From the NCBI GenBank assembly GCA_012729055.1, contig JAAYDW010000047.1:1-64000 (forward strand): a stretch of DNA of 64,000 bases. Direction: 5' to 3'. Below, one piece after another: positions 52,342 to 60,883 of the stretch. The notes beneath the pieces were generated by a model that saw nothing but the letters and a program-made list of their open reading frames with translations, did no database searches and was not told the origin of the DNA. The first letter of the stretch is position 1; each line of letters opens with the position of its first letter. The DNA is from Deltaproteobacteria bacterium. GTDB lineage: Bacteria > Desulfobacterota > Syntrophia > Syntrophales > Smithellaceae. Position numbers and translations under genes: made by a program.

Positions 52342-52965
52342 TCAGCTTTTCTCCTTTTTGGCCGCCGTCACGAGATCCGGATCAGGAAGGAAGGGACGAT
52401 CGGCGGAAATGTGGCCCTTGATCGCAGCAACCGGCTTGCCCTCCACGAGAATCTGAACGGCTTTGATCCCGGGAACGTTGGCGGTCAGGCTCTGGGTCAG
52501 CGAATATATCGTGGCCATTTCGGCGGTGGCGCCGCCCGGATGGGCTTCGATAAGGCGGCGGCTGAAACTGACGGAAGCCAGGCCGTCTTTCCCCAGGCGA
52601 AGATCCGTGAGCGTCACACCGGCCGGAAAGGTATTGACATTGCCGGTTTTGGAGCCGGCCAGGAGGGCCTCTACGATTTCCCTGGCGTGCGCGACCGGGT
52701 CTTGTTCCTTATAAATGTAACGTTTCTCCTTCACCAGGAAGCGTTCCTGGGCATCGGAAAAATAAATTTCAACGACTCTTTTTTCCTTCTTCTTCATCGC
52801 TTCCATGTCAACGGCCGGAAACAACGCATTAAATAAAATGACAAAGAAAAGCACCAGCACCAGAACAACGCCGCCGATGATGGCAGCCAGATAGACGATC
52901 CGGGTGGACTTTTTTTTCTTCCGGTCCTTGAAGTTCTCCGACCGGCGTTGCTTTTTTGTAGACAT
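52342..52965 (-). CDS. Membrane-anchored GerMN-domain protein
   Basis: A 207-residue protein. A basic N-terminus is followed by one transmembrane helix near 25-47 and a periplasmic GerMN-like domain ([54 protein letters not shown]). GerMN domains occur in sporulation GerM and in non-sporulating envelope proteins that bind or anchor other proteins. It lies eight bases before fusA in the same direction. Specific role unknown. Confidence 0.8.
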   Translation of the reverse strand: MSTKKQRRSENFKDRKKKKSTRIVYLAAIIGGVVLVLVLFFVILFNALFPAVDMEAMKKKEKRVVEIYFSDAQERFLVKEKRYIYKEQDPVAHAREIVEALLAGSKTGNVNTFPAGVTLTDLRLGKDGLASVSFSRRLIEAHPGGATAEMATIYSLTQSLTANVPGIKAVQILVEGKPVAAIKGHISADRPFLPDPDLVTAAKKEKS

Positions 52966-53095
52966 AAAACGGACTCCTCTTGGGAAAAAACTGGGCCAAT
53001 CTAGGGTATTTTTCCCGGACTGTCAAGCACTACCCGCTTTTTTTGACGGCCAATAAACACGGACGTTCACCCGGCTTGGCCGGTGCTTTCCCGAA

Positions 53096-53134
53096 CGTAA
53101 AAACAGCCCGTCGGAAATCAGACGGGCTGTTTTT
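53096..53134. terminator. Bidirectional terminator after rubrerythrin
   Basis: AAAACAGCCCGTC and its complement form a stem of about 13 bases with an eight-base loop, T-rich on both strands. It would end the rubrerythrin transcript. Confidence 0.85.
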
Positions 53135-53160
53135 GCACACGGATAAAACCGACGTGGTTT

Positions 53161-53739
53161 TTAGTAATTTTCCGCCAGGACTTCGTAATACGCCTGGGGA
53201 TGACGGCAGGCCGGGCATTCCTTGGGGGCTTCCTCGCCCTCAAAAACATAGCCGCAGTTGATGCAATGCCATTTCGTGACGGACTTTTTCCTGTAGGCTT
53301 CGTTCTTCATCAGGTTGTCCAGCAGTTTCCGGTAGCGGTTTTCATGGAACATCTCCACTTTGGCAATCTGCTCGAAGGAACGGGCCACTTCCGGAAATCC
53401 TTCCTCGCGGGCCGTCTTGGCGGCATCGGCGTAGAGAACGGTCCATTCCATATTTTCGCCGTCAGCGGCGGCTTTCAGGTTCGCCATCGTATCGCCTACG
53501 ACGCCCGCCGGATAAGCGGCTGTAATTTCCACCTCCCCGCCTTCCAGATATTTGAAAAATACCTTGGCGTGCTCTTTCTCGTTTTCCGCCGTCTCCAGGA
53601 ACAAGCGGGAAATCTGTTCATAGCCTTCCTTCTTGGCCGCGCTCGCAAAAAAAGTGTAACGATTTCTCGCCTGCGATTCGCCGGCAAACGATGCCAGCAG
53701 ATTTTTTTCCGTTTGAGTGCCTTTGACTGTTTTTGCCAT
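53161..53739 (-). CDS. rbr: Rubrerythrin
   Basis: About 192 residues. A four-helix di-iron domain ([60 protein letters not shown]) carries the ExxH ligands. A C-terminal rubredoxin-like ribbon with CINCGYVF and CPACRHP binds a single iron. It reduces peroxide to water in anaerobes. The ATG at 53739 has GGAG six bases upstream; an ATG two codons earlier overlaps that site. Confidence 0.95.
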   Translation of the reverse strand: MAKTVKGTQTEKNLLASFAGESQARNRYTFFASAAKKEGYEQISRLFLETAENEKEHAKVFFKYLEGGEVEITAAYPAGVVGDTMANLKAAADGENMEWTVLYADAAKTAREEGFPEVARSFEQIAKVEMFHENRYRKLLDNLMKNEAYRKKSVTKWHCINCGYVFEGEEAPKECPACRHPQAYYEVLAENY

Positions 53740-53778
53740 ATTCATCTCCTTTCTTGGTCTTTCAGTTCACGCCTCCTA

Positions 53779-53806
53779 TTAATAATACTGAAGGGGTCCT
53801 TGTCAA
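53779..53806 (-). promoter_or_regulatory. Promoter for rubrerythrin
   Basis: Minus-strand TTGACA (53806-53801) and TATTAA (53784-53779), spacing 16. A weaker plus-strand element, TTGTCA (53800-53805) with GTTAAT (53823-53828), overlaps it and may serve the divergent small gene. Confidence 0.6.
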
Positions 53807-53926
53807 ATTTATTTAAAATTTAGTTAATTTTTGCGCCGTATTGTAGTATGTAGACTTAACCGTATCGCTACTGCATCGGGAATCCGTTTTTTGAGCGATT
53901 TTATTTGTCAGGAGGAGGAAAAAGTT

Positions 53927-54109
53927 ATGGCAACCGTCATGCCCGAAGGTGAAAATATTCAAAAAGCCATCAAGTGGATATCGTCCAACATTGAAGACAA
54001 CACCAACCAGCCGCTGCATATGCTGATTGAAAAAGCGGTTTTCAAATTCGATTTGTCCCCCAAAGACACTGAATTTCTGATGGGATTCTTCCGCGGTCAC
54101 AAAAAATAA
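53927..54109 (+). CDS. Small conserved-looking protein of unknown function
   Basis: A 60-residue soluble protein with a strong GGAGGAGG ribosome site. It has two predicted helical parts (IQKAIKWISSNIEDN and TNQPLHMLIEKAVFKFDLSP) and ends DTEFLMGFFRGHKK. No function recognised. It is divergent from rubrerythrin and followed by a hairpin. The start was set at 53927 by the ribosome site; the frame extends further upstream without one. Confidence 0.75.
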   Translation: MATVMPEGENIQKAIKWISSNIEDNTNQPLHMLIEKAVFKFDLSPKDTEFLMGFFRGHKK

Positions 54110-54116
54110 TACTCCA

Positions 54117-54156
54117 GCCTGCCCGGGAGCTCCGTCCGAGCCGCTCCCGGGCAGGC
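54117..54156 (+). terminator. Terminator-like hairpin after the small gene
   Basis: A 14-base perfect stem (54117-54130 with 54143-54156, containing TGCCCGGGAGC). There is no long T-tract after it. It is also close to the stop of the convergent HIBCH-like gene. Confidence 0.65.
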
Positions 54157-54169
54157 TGTTCGATTATCG

Positions 54170-55222
54170 TCAGAGCGGGAAACCCGACAGTTGCACCTCT
54201 TCAATGTGTTCGGGTTGCCAGCGGGGGTTGTTGTCGCGTTCAATCAATCTGGCCCGGATGCCTTCGAGATAGTCCGGATGCCTCGTAATCCACCGGGCCG
54301 CCGTAAGCTCTGCGGCAAACACTTCTTTAAGCGGCCGGCCTTCGTTGTGCCGCAGCAGTTTCAGGGTCAACACCAACGCGGTGGGCGAGCGCTCGGCGAT
54401 GCTTGCAAACACCCGGTCGCAGTGATCCTCCTGTTCACGGCACAAAGAAAGCGCCGCCAGCATTTCCCGGATATCGGAACACCCCGCAAAATATCTTTCC
54501 ACCCAATCGTCCAGTTCCCCGTTCGCGGAAATGTGAAAATCCAGCAGACCGGAGATCCGTTCCAAGAGCGTATTTTCGCCCGCGCGCCTGTCGGCGTTAC
54601 CTTCCAGCACAAGGCTTTCCAGCAAAGCAATCAGGCGGGGCATTTCCGCCGACGGCAGCCAATGCGTGGCGAAGCCCACCCGGACGCACTCGACGCCCTT
54701 CATGTCGTATCCGGTGAGCCCCAGATATTCCGGATAGCCCCGCGGACAGCGCTGAAACATCCAGCCGGTCGAGCCGACATCGGGGAAAAAGCCGATCCTG
54801 GTCTCGGGCATGGCCATGAGCGTTCTTTCCGTAGCAATGCTGATGCCGGCGCCGGCGGCGATGCCCAGACCTCCGCCCATGGTGATACCGTCGGCAAGAG
54901 CGATCACCGGCTTGGGGAAAAGATGAATTCTCAAATCCAGGCCGTACTCCTTGCGGAAAAAGGAATCCACCCGGTCGAATTTTTTTTCGGCGCTCAGACG
55001 GGCCAGTTCCTTTACATCTCCGCCGGCGCAAAATCCCCTGGCCGAACTGCTGTAAAAAAGAACAAACCGGCACCGGTCGTCGGCCTGGGCTTCGTCCAGG
55101 AGCCCCTCTATGGCGTCGATCATGGCTTCGGTGAGGCTGTTGATCGCTTCCGGGCGGTTCAGGATGACGGCCAGACCGTTTGTCAGCCGGCGTGATTGGA
55201 TAAAAGACTCCTCAGCGGACAT
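54170..55222 (-). CDS. Enoyl-CoA hydratase/isomerase family, 3-hydroxyisobutyryl-CoA hydrolase-like
   Basis: A 350-residue crotonase-fold protein. SSARGFCAGGDVKELA near 58-73 and DGITMGGGLGIAAGAG near 112 give the oxyanion hole. PETRIGFFPDVGSTGWMFQR near 138 holds the Glu/Asp pair typical of 3-hydroxyisobutyryl-CoA hydrolases. Length and the C-terminal helical domain fit that subgroup better than enoyl-CoA hydratase. It acts in valine or short-chain acyl-CoA breakdown. No strong ribosome site precedes the ATG. Confidence 0.85.
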   Translation of the reverse strand: MSAEESFIQSRRLTNGLAVILNRPEAINSLTEAMIDAIEGLLDEAQADDRCRFVLFYSSSARGFCAGGDVKELARLSAEKKFDRVDSFFRKEYGLDLRIHLFPKPVIALADGITMGGGLGIAAGAGISIATERTLMAMPETRIGFFPDVGSTGWMFQRCPRGYPEYLGLTGYDMKGVECVRVGFATHWLPSAEMPRLIALLESLVLEGNADRRAGENTLLERISGLLDFHISANGELDDWVERYFAGCSDIREMLAALSLCREQEDHCDRVFASIAERSPTALVLTLKLLRHNEGRPLKEVFAAELTAARWITRHPDYLEGIRARLIERDNNPRWQPEHIEEVQLSGFPL

Positions 55223-55271
55223 GGGATACCCGTAGTTGTGCTTTCGTTAAGGAATACAAAAAACGGCTGCG

Positions 55272-55676
55272 CTATTTTCTGAGCAGATCGCGGATTTCCG
55301 TCAGAAGCTCCTGATCCCGAGTCGGCGCGGGAGGCGCCTTTGCTTCCTCTGCCTTGCTTTTCATGATGAACCCCAGAAATTTTACAATGAACAGATACAA
55401 CGCCAGCGCAATGATGAGGAAATTGACGATCTCGCCGATAAAAAGACCGTAGGGGATTTCCTTGCCGTTCACCACCCATTTCCAGGCGAGATAGCTCTGC
55501 TCACCGGGCATAATGACGCTGATGAACGGCATGATGATGTGCTTGACCAGCGAATCGATGATTTTCCCGAACGCCGCGCCGATGATCACGGCGATGGCCA
55601 GATCCACCACGTTTCCTTTCAGGGCAAAGTTCTTAAACTCCAACAGCATTGACGATACTCTTGTTCTGGCATTCAT
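55272..55676 (-). CDS. mscL: Large-conductance mechanosensitive channel MscL
   Basis: About 134 residues. It has the two-helix MscL fold: LLEFKNFALKGNVVDLAIAV, then IIGAAFGKIIDSLVKHIIMP, a periplasmic loop, TM2 GEIVNFLIIALALYLFIVKF, and a charged C-terminal bundle. It opens under membrane tension to release solutes in osmotic down-shock. AAGGAGG stands before the ATG at 55676. Confidence 0.95.
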   Translation of the reverse strand: MNARTRVSSMLLEFKNFALKGNVVDLAIAVIIGAAFGKIIDSLVKHIIMPFISVIMPGEQSYLAWKWVVNGKEIPYGLFIGEIVNFLIIALALYLFIVKFLGFIMKSKAEEAKAPPAPTRDQELLTEIRDLLRK

Positions 55677-55709
55677 TTCTTCCTCCTTCAAATCCGTCAA
55701 AAGTTTTGC

Positions 55710-56144
55710 TTACCGGACATTGGACATTTCCTCATAAATTTTCAATTCGATGACGCTGAAGAAGTTCTCATACTGGCTCTTTCCCAGAAGGCGACGCATT
55801 TCCCAACCCCGGTCGGTCTTTTTTTCCGTAGTGACCAGCAGGGTAACTTCGCATTCCTTCCAGTTGAGCTGCTTCGTCCGGGCCGACGTTTTGGTCCGCC
55901 AGTCCCCGTCCACAATATAGTCCGAGTCCACCCGATGATGCTTCGCATCGATGACCACGTGGCCGCCGATTTTTTTTTCCTTGAGCACCGCGGCGATCGC
56001 CCGCAGCACAAATTTTTCCTTGGCTTCATAGACATGCGTGTATTCTTCCGGCTCGGTCATTTGGGCCGTTTTCAGATCGCGGGCGCAGGCCGCACAGAAA
56101 AAAAGGAGCATCAGGCATAAAGACAGACAAACGGTTTTTGACAT
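55710..56144 (-). CDS. Lipoprotein of unknown function
   Basis: A 144-residue protein with a lipoprotein signal ending at the Cys of LLFFCAAC near residue 20. The mature part has no recognised domain. It contains VVIDAKHHRVDSDYIVDGDW and LNWKECEVTLLVTTEKKTDR, suggesting a mixed alpha/beta fold with a positively charged surface. AAGGA precedes the ATG at 56144; the frame continues upstream into the HD gene and was cut here. It is cotranscribed with the HD hydrolase gene. Confidence 0.7.
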   Translation of the reverse strand: MSKTVCLSLCLMLLFFCAACARDLKTAQMTEPEEYTHVYEAKEKFVLRAIAAVLKEKKIGGHVVIDAKHHRVDSDYIVDGDWRTKTSARTKQLNWKECEVTLLVTTEKKTDRGWEMRRLLGKSQYENFFSVIELKIYEEMSNVR

Positions 56145-56181
56145 TAGGGGTATCCTTATTCTTTTTTCGTGGACAGCTCCG

Positions 56182-56757
56182 CTAGCGGTTGCTGCCGTTG
56201 ATCCACCAGTCGCTTTTATCCTTGAACCACCAGTGAGAGGAATCGGTTTGAATGATGCGGTCGGCCAGCTCTTTTCCCTCGCTCGTCGAAAGCCTCTGCA
56301 GCGCGTACCGGATCCACTCGTCGGAATATTTGTTTCCCAGATCCCCGTATTCCTTAAGCTGCAGGATGAGCGCAATCTGATCGGCGTCCCGGGCGATGCA
56401 CGACTCCGGCGTTTCCCTGGCATTGAACTCTTCGATCGCCTGCCGGATATCCTCGCCGAAAAAAAGGCTCTCCGTCAGTTCTCGGACCGCCTTTGCTTCA
56501 TCGACCTGCACGTATTTCTTGTTGACATAGTTCATGTCGCCCGTGCGCGCTTCCGGCAGATCATGAAGCAGGCACATTTTCAGCACCCGCCGCTCGTCCA
56601 AGGCGTCGTTAAGCTTGCACAGCGCATAACCGATGAAAACCGTCCGGAGAATGTGCTCGGCCACCGATTCCCGGCCGCTGCCCAGAAACTGATAGCCGCT
56701 GCGGGGGGTTTTGCACAGCATACCCACTTCGAACAAAAAATCGGCGATATTCTCCAT
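56182..56757 (-). CDS. HD-domain hydrolase (YfbR/HDDC2-like)
   Basis: A 191-residue HD-superfamily metal phosphohydrolase. The metal ligands appear in SVAEHILRTVF near residue 33, CLLHDLPEARTGD near 64 and DADQIALILQLKEYGDLG near 125. This arrangement resembles the 5'-deoxynucleotidase YfbR and HDDC2. It starts one base after the stop of the small upstream gene. Confidence 0.85.
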   Translation of the reverse strand: MENIADFLFEVGMLCKTPRSGYQFLGSGRESVAEHILRTVFIGYALCKLNDALDERRVLKMCLLHDLPEARTGDMNYVNKKYVQVDEAKAVRELTESLFFGEDIRQAIEEFNARETPESCIARDADQIALILQLKEYGDLGNKYSDEWIRYALQRLSTSEGKELADRIIQTDSSHWWFKDKSDWWINGSNR

Positions 56758-56758
56758 T

Positions 56759-56980
56759 TCAGCCTTTTTTCAGCACTTTGATTCGGTTGCCCATCATTTC
56801 CGCAATCTTGTGGATTTGCAGTTGCAGCGAGGCAATACTGTCGGGCCTTGAGCTTTCGACCTTCTCCAGCTGGGACTTCCAGTGTTCCAGGAGGGCGACC
56901 TCGTTCTCTCGTAACTTTTTTTCAAAGCGCTCCTGGTACTCCTTGATAAAAGCGGCGGTTGATGCATCCATAGTCGCCAT
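56759..56980 (-). CDS. Small helical protein of unknown function
   Basis: A 73-residue, highly charged helical protein with a probable coiled coil (YQERFEKKLRENEVALLEHW). GGAGGTT precedes the ATG at 56980. It ends one base before the HD hydrolase gene and is probably translated together with it. No family recognised. Confidence 0.65.
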   Translation of the reverse strand: MATMDASTAAFIKEYQERFEKKLRENEVALLEHWKSQLEKVESSRPDSIASLQLQIHKIAEMMGNRIKVLKKG

Positions 56981-57131
56981 GAGAACCTCCTCGATTCTTT
57001 CTCTTCCAATGATTTTTCATTATATCATTCAAGGTCAAACATGCAACAACCATTTGCAAATGATGATTTGACAGCCCCCGTCAAATGCTATAAGAAAACG
57101 CACCAAACTAAAAAAAGGATGACAAAATCGT

Positions 57132-58001
57132 ATGGGATGCAGACCGAATCCTGAAGATATCGCCGGCGGACAGGCCATTCTGGAGGGCGTCATGATGCGC
57201 CACGGCAACAAAATCGCCGCCGCCGTGCGACGTCCGGACCGGGAAATCGTCTTTCGGGAGCGCGAATATATTCCTCTGGCGAAAAGATACAAAGCGCTGG
57301 GCTGGATGTTCGTCCGGGGCACCGTCACGCTGTTTGAAATGATGATCATCGGCATCCAGTTTCTGATGTTTTCCGCGGACGTCGCCCTGGCGGAAGAAGA
57401 CGTCAAACCGCAGGGATGGGAAATGTACGTTTCGTTGGCGGTCAGCTTCTCCGTCGCCATTTTTTTCTTTGTGATCGTGCCGGCATTTTTCTTTACCAAA
57501 ATGAAGGTCTATATCGACAACCTGATCCTGCTCAACGTCCTCGAAGGATGCGTCCGTCTGGGCATGTTTTTGTGTTTCCTTTCCGCTACGCTGCTGATGA
57601 AGGACATGCGTCGCGTGTATATGTACCACGGCGCGGAGCACAAAACGGTTTTCGCCTGGGAAGACGGCCGGGACCTGACGGTGGAAAACGTAAAGAAATA
57701 CTCCACCCGCCATCCCCGCTGCGGGACCAGTTTCATTCTGTTCGTCATGATCGTCTCGATTGTCGTGTTTTCGCTTCTGGGACGTCCCGACTTCGCGCAC
57801 CGGGTGTTGTACAAAATTCTGCTTTTGCCGGTCATCGCCGGCATCTCCTACGAAGCCATCCGCTTTACCGGAAAATATTCCCGATTCATGCTGGTGCAGG
57901 CGCTGAGTTGGCCGGGGCTGGCTTTGCAGCGGATCACCACGCGCGAACCGGACGACGATCAGATTGAAGTGGCCATCGCGGCCATGAAGAAAGTCGTCTA
58001 G
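57132..58001 (+). CDS. DUF1385 family membrane protein (YqhQ-like)
   Basis: A 289-residue protein with the family opening GGQAILEGVMMRHGNK and four to five membrane segments near 90-215. The conserved RVYMYHGAEHKTVFAWEDG lies near 158-176 and TRHPRCGTSFILFV near 197. YqhQ-type proteins are widespread but their function is not known. The start is ATG 57132; no strong ribosome site. Confidence 0.85.
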   Translation: MGCRPNPEDIAGGQAILEGVMMRHGNKIAAAVRRPDREIVFREREYIPLAKRYKALGWMFVRGTVTLFEMMIIGIQFLMFSADVALAEEDVKPQGWEMYVSLAVSFSVAIFFFVIVPAFFFTKMKVYIDNLILLNVLEGCVRLGMFLCFLSATLLMKDMRRVYMYHGAEHKTVFAWEDGRDLTVENVKKYSTRHPRCGTSFILFVMIVSIVVFSLLGRPDFAHRVLYKILLLPVIAGISYEAIRFTGKYSRFMLVQALSWPGLALQRITTREPDDDQIEVAIAAMKKVV

Positions 58002-58105
58002 CGTCCGCGCTTCGTCCGGCGCGGCGCCGGCATTGACTTTTCCCTGTGCATAAAGTAGGTAGTAAACACTTTTTAAAGATTGCTATCGGACGGGAGCGGC
58101 ACACC

Positions 58106-59824
58106 ATGAGAAAGACCTTTGCGGGAGCATTCATTGTTTGCATTGTTACGCTCCTGTTCCAGATGCAGGCTTTTTCCGTTCAGGAGGATACGGCCGAGCT
58201 TTCGTTCAGCAAAACAGCCGTATCCAGAAAGAACGTTCACCTTTACACGGTAGAGAAAGGCGATGTGCTCTCCGCCATCATCCGCCGTCTTCCCGGCATC
58301 ACGGAGAAAGACGTTCCCGTTTACTATGAAATGACCCGGAAACTCAATCCGGACATCCGGAATCTGGACAGGCTCTCCGCCGGCCAGACGCTCGTCCTGC
58401 CGGGCAAAAGCCCCCTGGCGCCCGATGCCGCGGCTTCAGACGCCGCGCGGCCCGCTCTCGCCGGCGTCGGTTCGGGCCTGCGGGATTACCGCGTGAAAAA
58501 AGGCGATACGCTCATCCATATTCTCCGCCGGGAACTGGGCATGACAACCGCTCCGCAAAAAGCGCTGCGACGCATCCAGTCCCTCAATCCGTCCATCAGG
58601 AACGTCAACAGAATTTACGCCGGCCAAAAAATCGTTCTGCCCGATGACCCCGCGTCATCCGCCTTGCCTTTGCCCCCCGCGGCCCGGACAACGGAAATCC
58701 AGGCTCCGGCAGCGCCGGAAGAGCCGCCCGGGCAGGATGCGGCATCCGCCGACGCCCGCGGCGCCGCGGTTTTATCGCCGGCCGCGCGCCTGGCCGTTCT
58801 CAAACACATCGTCACCCAGATGAAAGGCAACATGATCACCAGCGGCAACTACTATCTGCCGGTTTCCAAAACCGAACAGCTGACGATCGACTGTTCCGTC
58901 ATTCCGGTGGTGGAGCTTGACAACCGGACAACGATTTTCCTCGATCTGGAACACCGCTCCAACCGGCATCTGAAAAAAATAATCGGCGACCATTGGAATA
59001 ATTACCACCTGGTTGCCGTAGACGACAAAGACGACATCATCGTCATTATGAAAAAAATATTCCAGACGACCAAAACATACGAAATAACCAAAGCCCAGAC
59101 CCCGCTGGTCGTGGGATCCGCGCCGGCGCTGGAAATTCTCGTGGACTGGATCATTACCCCCCGCGCTCCCCGGAAGGCTTCCGCCGGCGTGCAGGGAATC
59201 CGCTTTGTTTATGAAGCAAGCCCGCTTCTGCCCCGGGCCGTCGTCAACGCGGCCCGGCAGCATGCCGCGGCCATCACGGAAATCTCTCCGGCAAGCGGAC
59301 TCGCCGCGAAAGCCGAAGAGCTCTATGCTCTGCCGCCGCTGACCACCCTTCCCGCCGCACCCGCCAGGGATTTCTCATATGCCTTGCTTTCCGCCCTCAA
59401 CATTCCTGCGCAAAAGGATACGGATGTACAGGTGTTCAACATCGCCCGGGATGGATTCAATTTATCCGTGAAGGCGGATCTCTCGGTTGTGCGAGGCGAC
59501 CGCAACATTCTGATTTTTTCGCGCCCGCTGCCGACACAGTTTATCGGCGTGCTCGAGAAGGCCGGCTATCACCTGATCTTCATCGCCGACGAGGACGAGC
59601 CGTCAAAGAACATGGAAAAAATCCTGCGGGGACTGGGCGTGCTCTTTACCGCCGGTTATTTCAGCTTCTCCGGCCGGGATATGAACCAGCCGCCTTATGA
59701 ATTCGGTTTTACCGGAACCAAGATCCGGGCCGGGAAGGACATCTATGCGGTAGATTTTGATTTTAATCCGGAACTGCGGGGGCTCCTGCAGGAATACTGG
59801 TCGGCGTCCGTTATCCGATACTGA
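58106..59824 (+). CDS. Exported protein with two LysM domains
   Basis: About 572 residues. A signal peptide ends near residue 25. Two LysM peptidoglycan-binding repeats are spaced by a Pro/Ala linker: YTVEKGDVLSAIIRRLPGI with SAGQTLVLPGK, then YRVKKGDTLIHILRRELGM with YAGQKIVLPDD. The large C-terminal part has no recognised domain. It contains two positions with similar VYxx-Asp-rich segments and ends in a hydrophobic, beta-rich stretch. It is probably an envelope protein. GGGAG precedes the ATG at 58106. Confidence 0.8.
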   Translation: MRKTFAGAFIVCIVTLLFQMQAFSVQEDTAELSFSKTAVSRKNVHLYTVEKGDVLSAIIRRLPGITEKDVPVYYEMTRKLNPDIRNLDRLSAGQTLVLPGKSPLAPDAAASDAARPALAGVGSGLRDYRVKKGDTLIHILRRELGMTTAPQKALRRIQSLNPSIRNVNRIYAGQKIVLPDDPASSALPLPPAARTTEIQAPAAPEEPPGQDAASADARGAAVLSPAARLAVLKHIVTQMKGNMITSGNYYLPVSKTEQLTIDCSVIPVVELDNRTTIFLDLEHRSNRHLKKIIGDHWNNYHLVAVDDKDDIIVIMKKIFQTTKTYEITKAQTPLVVGSAPALEILVDWIITPRAPRKASAGVQGIRFVYEASPLLPRAVVNAARQHAAAITEISPASGLAAKAEELYALPPLTTLPAAPARDFSYALLSALNIPAQKDTDVQVFNIARDGFNLSVKADLSVVRGDRNILIFSRPLPTQFIGVLEKAGYHLIFIADEDEPSKNMEKILRGLGVLFTAGYFSFSGRDMNQPPYEFGFTGTKIRAGKDIYAVDFDFNPELRGLLQEYWSASVIRY

Positions 59825-59905
59825 AAGCCGACAGATGGATAGAACATCACAGCGCCGCGGACCTTGCTTCGCGGTGCTTTTATTTTGCAGAGGATTTTTT
59901 TCAAC

Positions 59906-60877
59906 ATGACCAAAGCCATTGCATTATTTTCCGGCGGTCTCGACAGCATTCTTGCCGCCATACTGGTGCAGAAACAAAATATTGAAGTTACGGGACTGAC
60001 CTTCACGACGCCGTTTTTCGGCGCGGACAAGGCCAAAGTCTCGGCGGCCGGAATCGACCTTCCCCTTCTGATACAGGATATCACCGACGAACATCTGCAG
60101 ATGCTGAAAGCCCCGCGCTACGGCTACGGAAAAAACATGAATCCCTGCATCGACTGCCACACGCTGATGCTGTCCGTCGCCGGACGGAAAATGGAAGAAA
60201 CGGGCGCGGACTTTATCGTCACCGGCGAAGTGCTGGGGCAGCGCCCCATGTCGCAGACCAAACAATCCCTGTCCATCGTCGCCAAAAACTCCGGCTTCGC
60301 CGATGACATTCTGCGGCCCCTGTCGGCGCAGCTTCTCGAACCGATTCGGGCCCAGCGGGAGGGAATAATCGACACTGCGCGGCTCGCCGGCATTTCCGGA
60401 CGCGGGCGCAAGGAGCAGATCCGTATGGCTGAAGCGTTCGGCATTCCGCAGTTTCCGCCGCCCGCCGGCGGCTGCCTGCTGACGGATCCGATGTTTGCGC
60501 GCCGCCTGCGCGAGCTTTTGGACCGCCGCGAGGACCGGCAGATTCGCGACTATGATCTTTTGCGCTATGGAAGGCACTTCCGCGACGAACACGGCATCAA
60601 AATCATCGTCGGCCGCAACCACAAGGACAACGAAGCGCTGCTCCGTCTTACGCTGGAGGTCGATTTCGCGTGCGCCATGGCCCGCTATCCCGGCCCTTAC
60701 GTGCTGGTGCCTTACGGAAATCCGGCGGCGCGAGCGTTTGCCGCCGCGCTTTGCGTCCGCTACTCCGACGCCCCGGACGGGGAGGCAGCCGACGTCATCT
60801 GCCGCAGCGGGGGCGACGCCCTCACGCTCGTCAGCCGGGCCGCCCCCCGCGAAGAATGTGAAAAACGTATTCTCTAG
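59906..60877 (+). CDS. PP-loop ATPase, ThiI/MnmA-like
   Basis: About 323 residues. The N-terminal PP-loop FSGGLDSILA near residue 8-17 marks an adenylating ATPase. NPCIDCHTLM near 85 resembles the NPCxxC of tRNA thiolases. PPPAGGCLLTDP near 190 supplies a second Cys. The protein is shorter than MnmA and lacks the THUMP domain of ThiI, so the substrate may be tRNA or another thiolated target. AGAGG precedes the ATG at 59906. Confidence 0.75.
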   Translation: MTKAIALFSGGLDSILAAILVQKQNIEVTGLTFTTPFFGADKAKVSAAGIDLPLLIQDITDEHLQMLKAPRYGYGKNMNPCIDCHTLMLSVAGRKMEETGADFIVTGEVLGQRPMSQTKQSLSIVAKNSGFADDILRPLSAQLLEPIRAQREGIIDTARLAGISGRGRKEQIRMAEAFGIPQFPPPAGGCLLTDPMFARRLRELLDRREDRQIRDYDLLRYGRHFRDEHGIKIIVGRNHKDNEALLRLTLEVDFACAMARYPGPYVLVPYGNPAARAFAAALCVRYSDAPDGEAADVICRSGGDALTLVSRAAPREECEKRIL

Positions 60878-60883
60878 GCCTTT

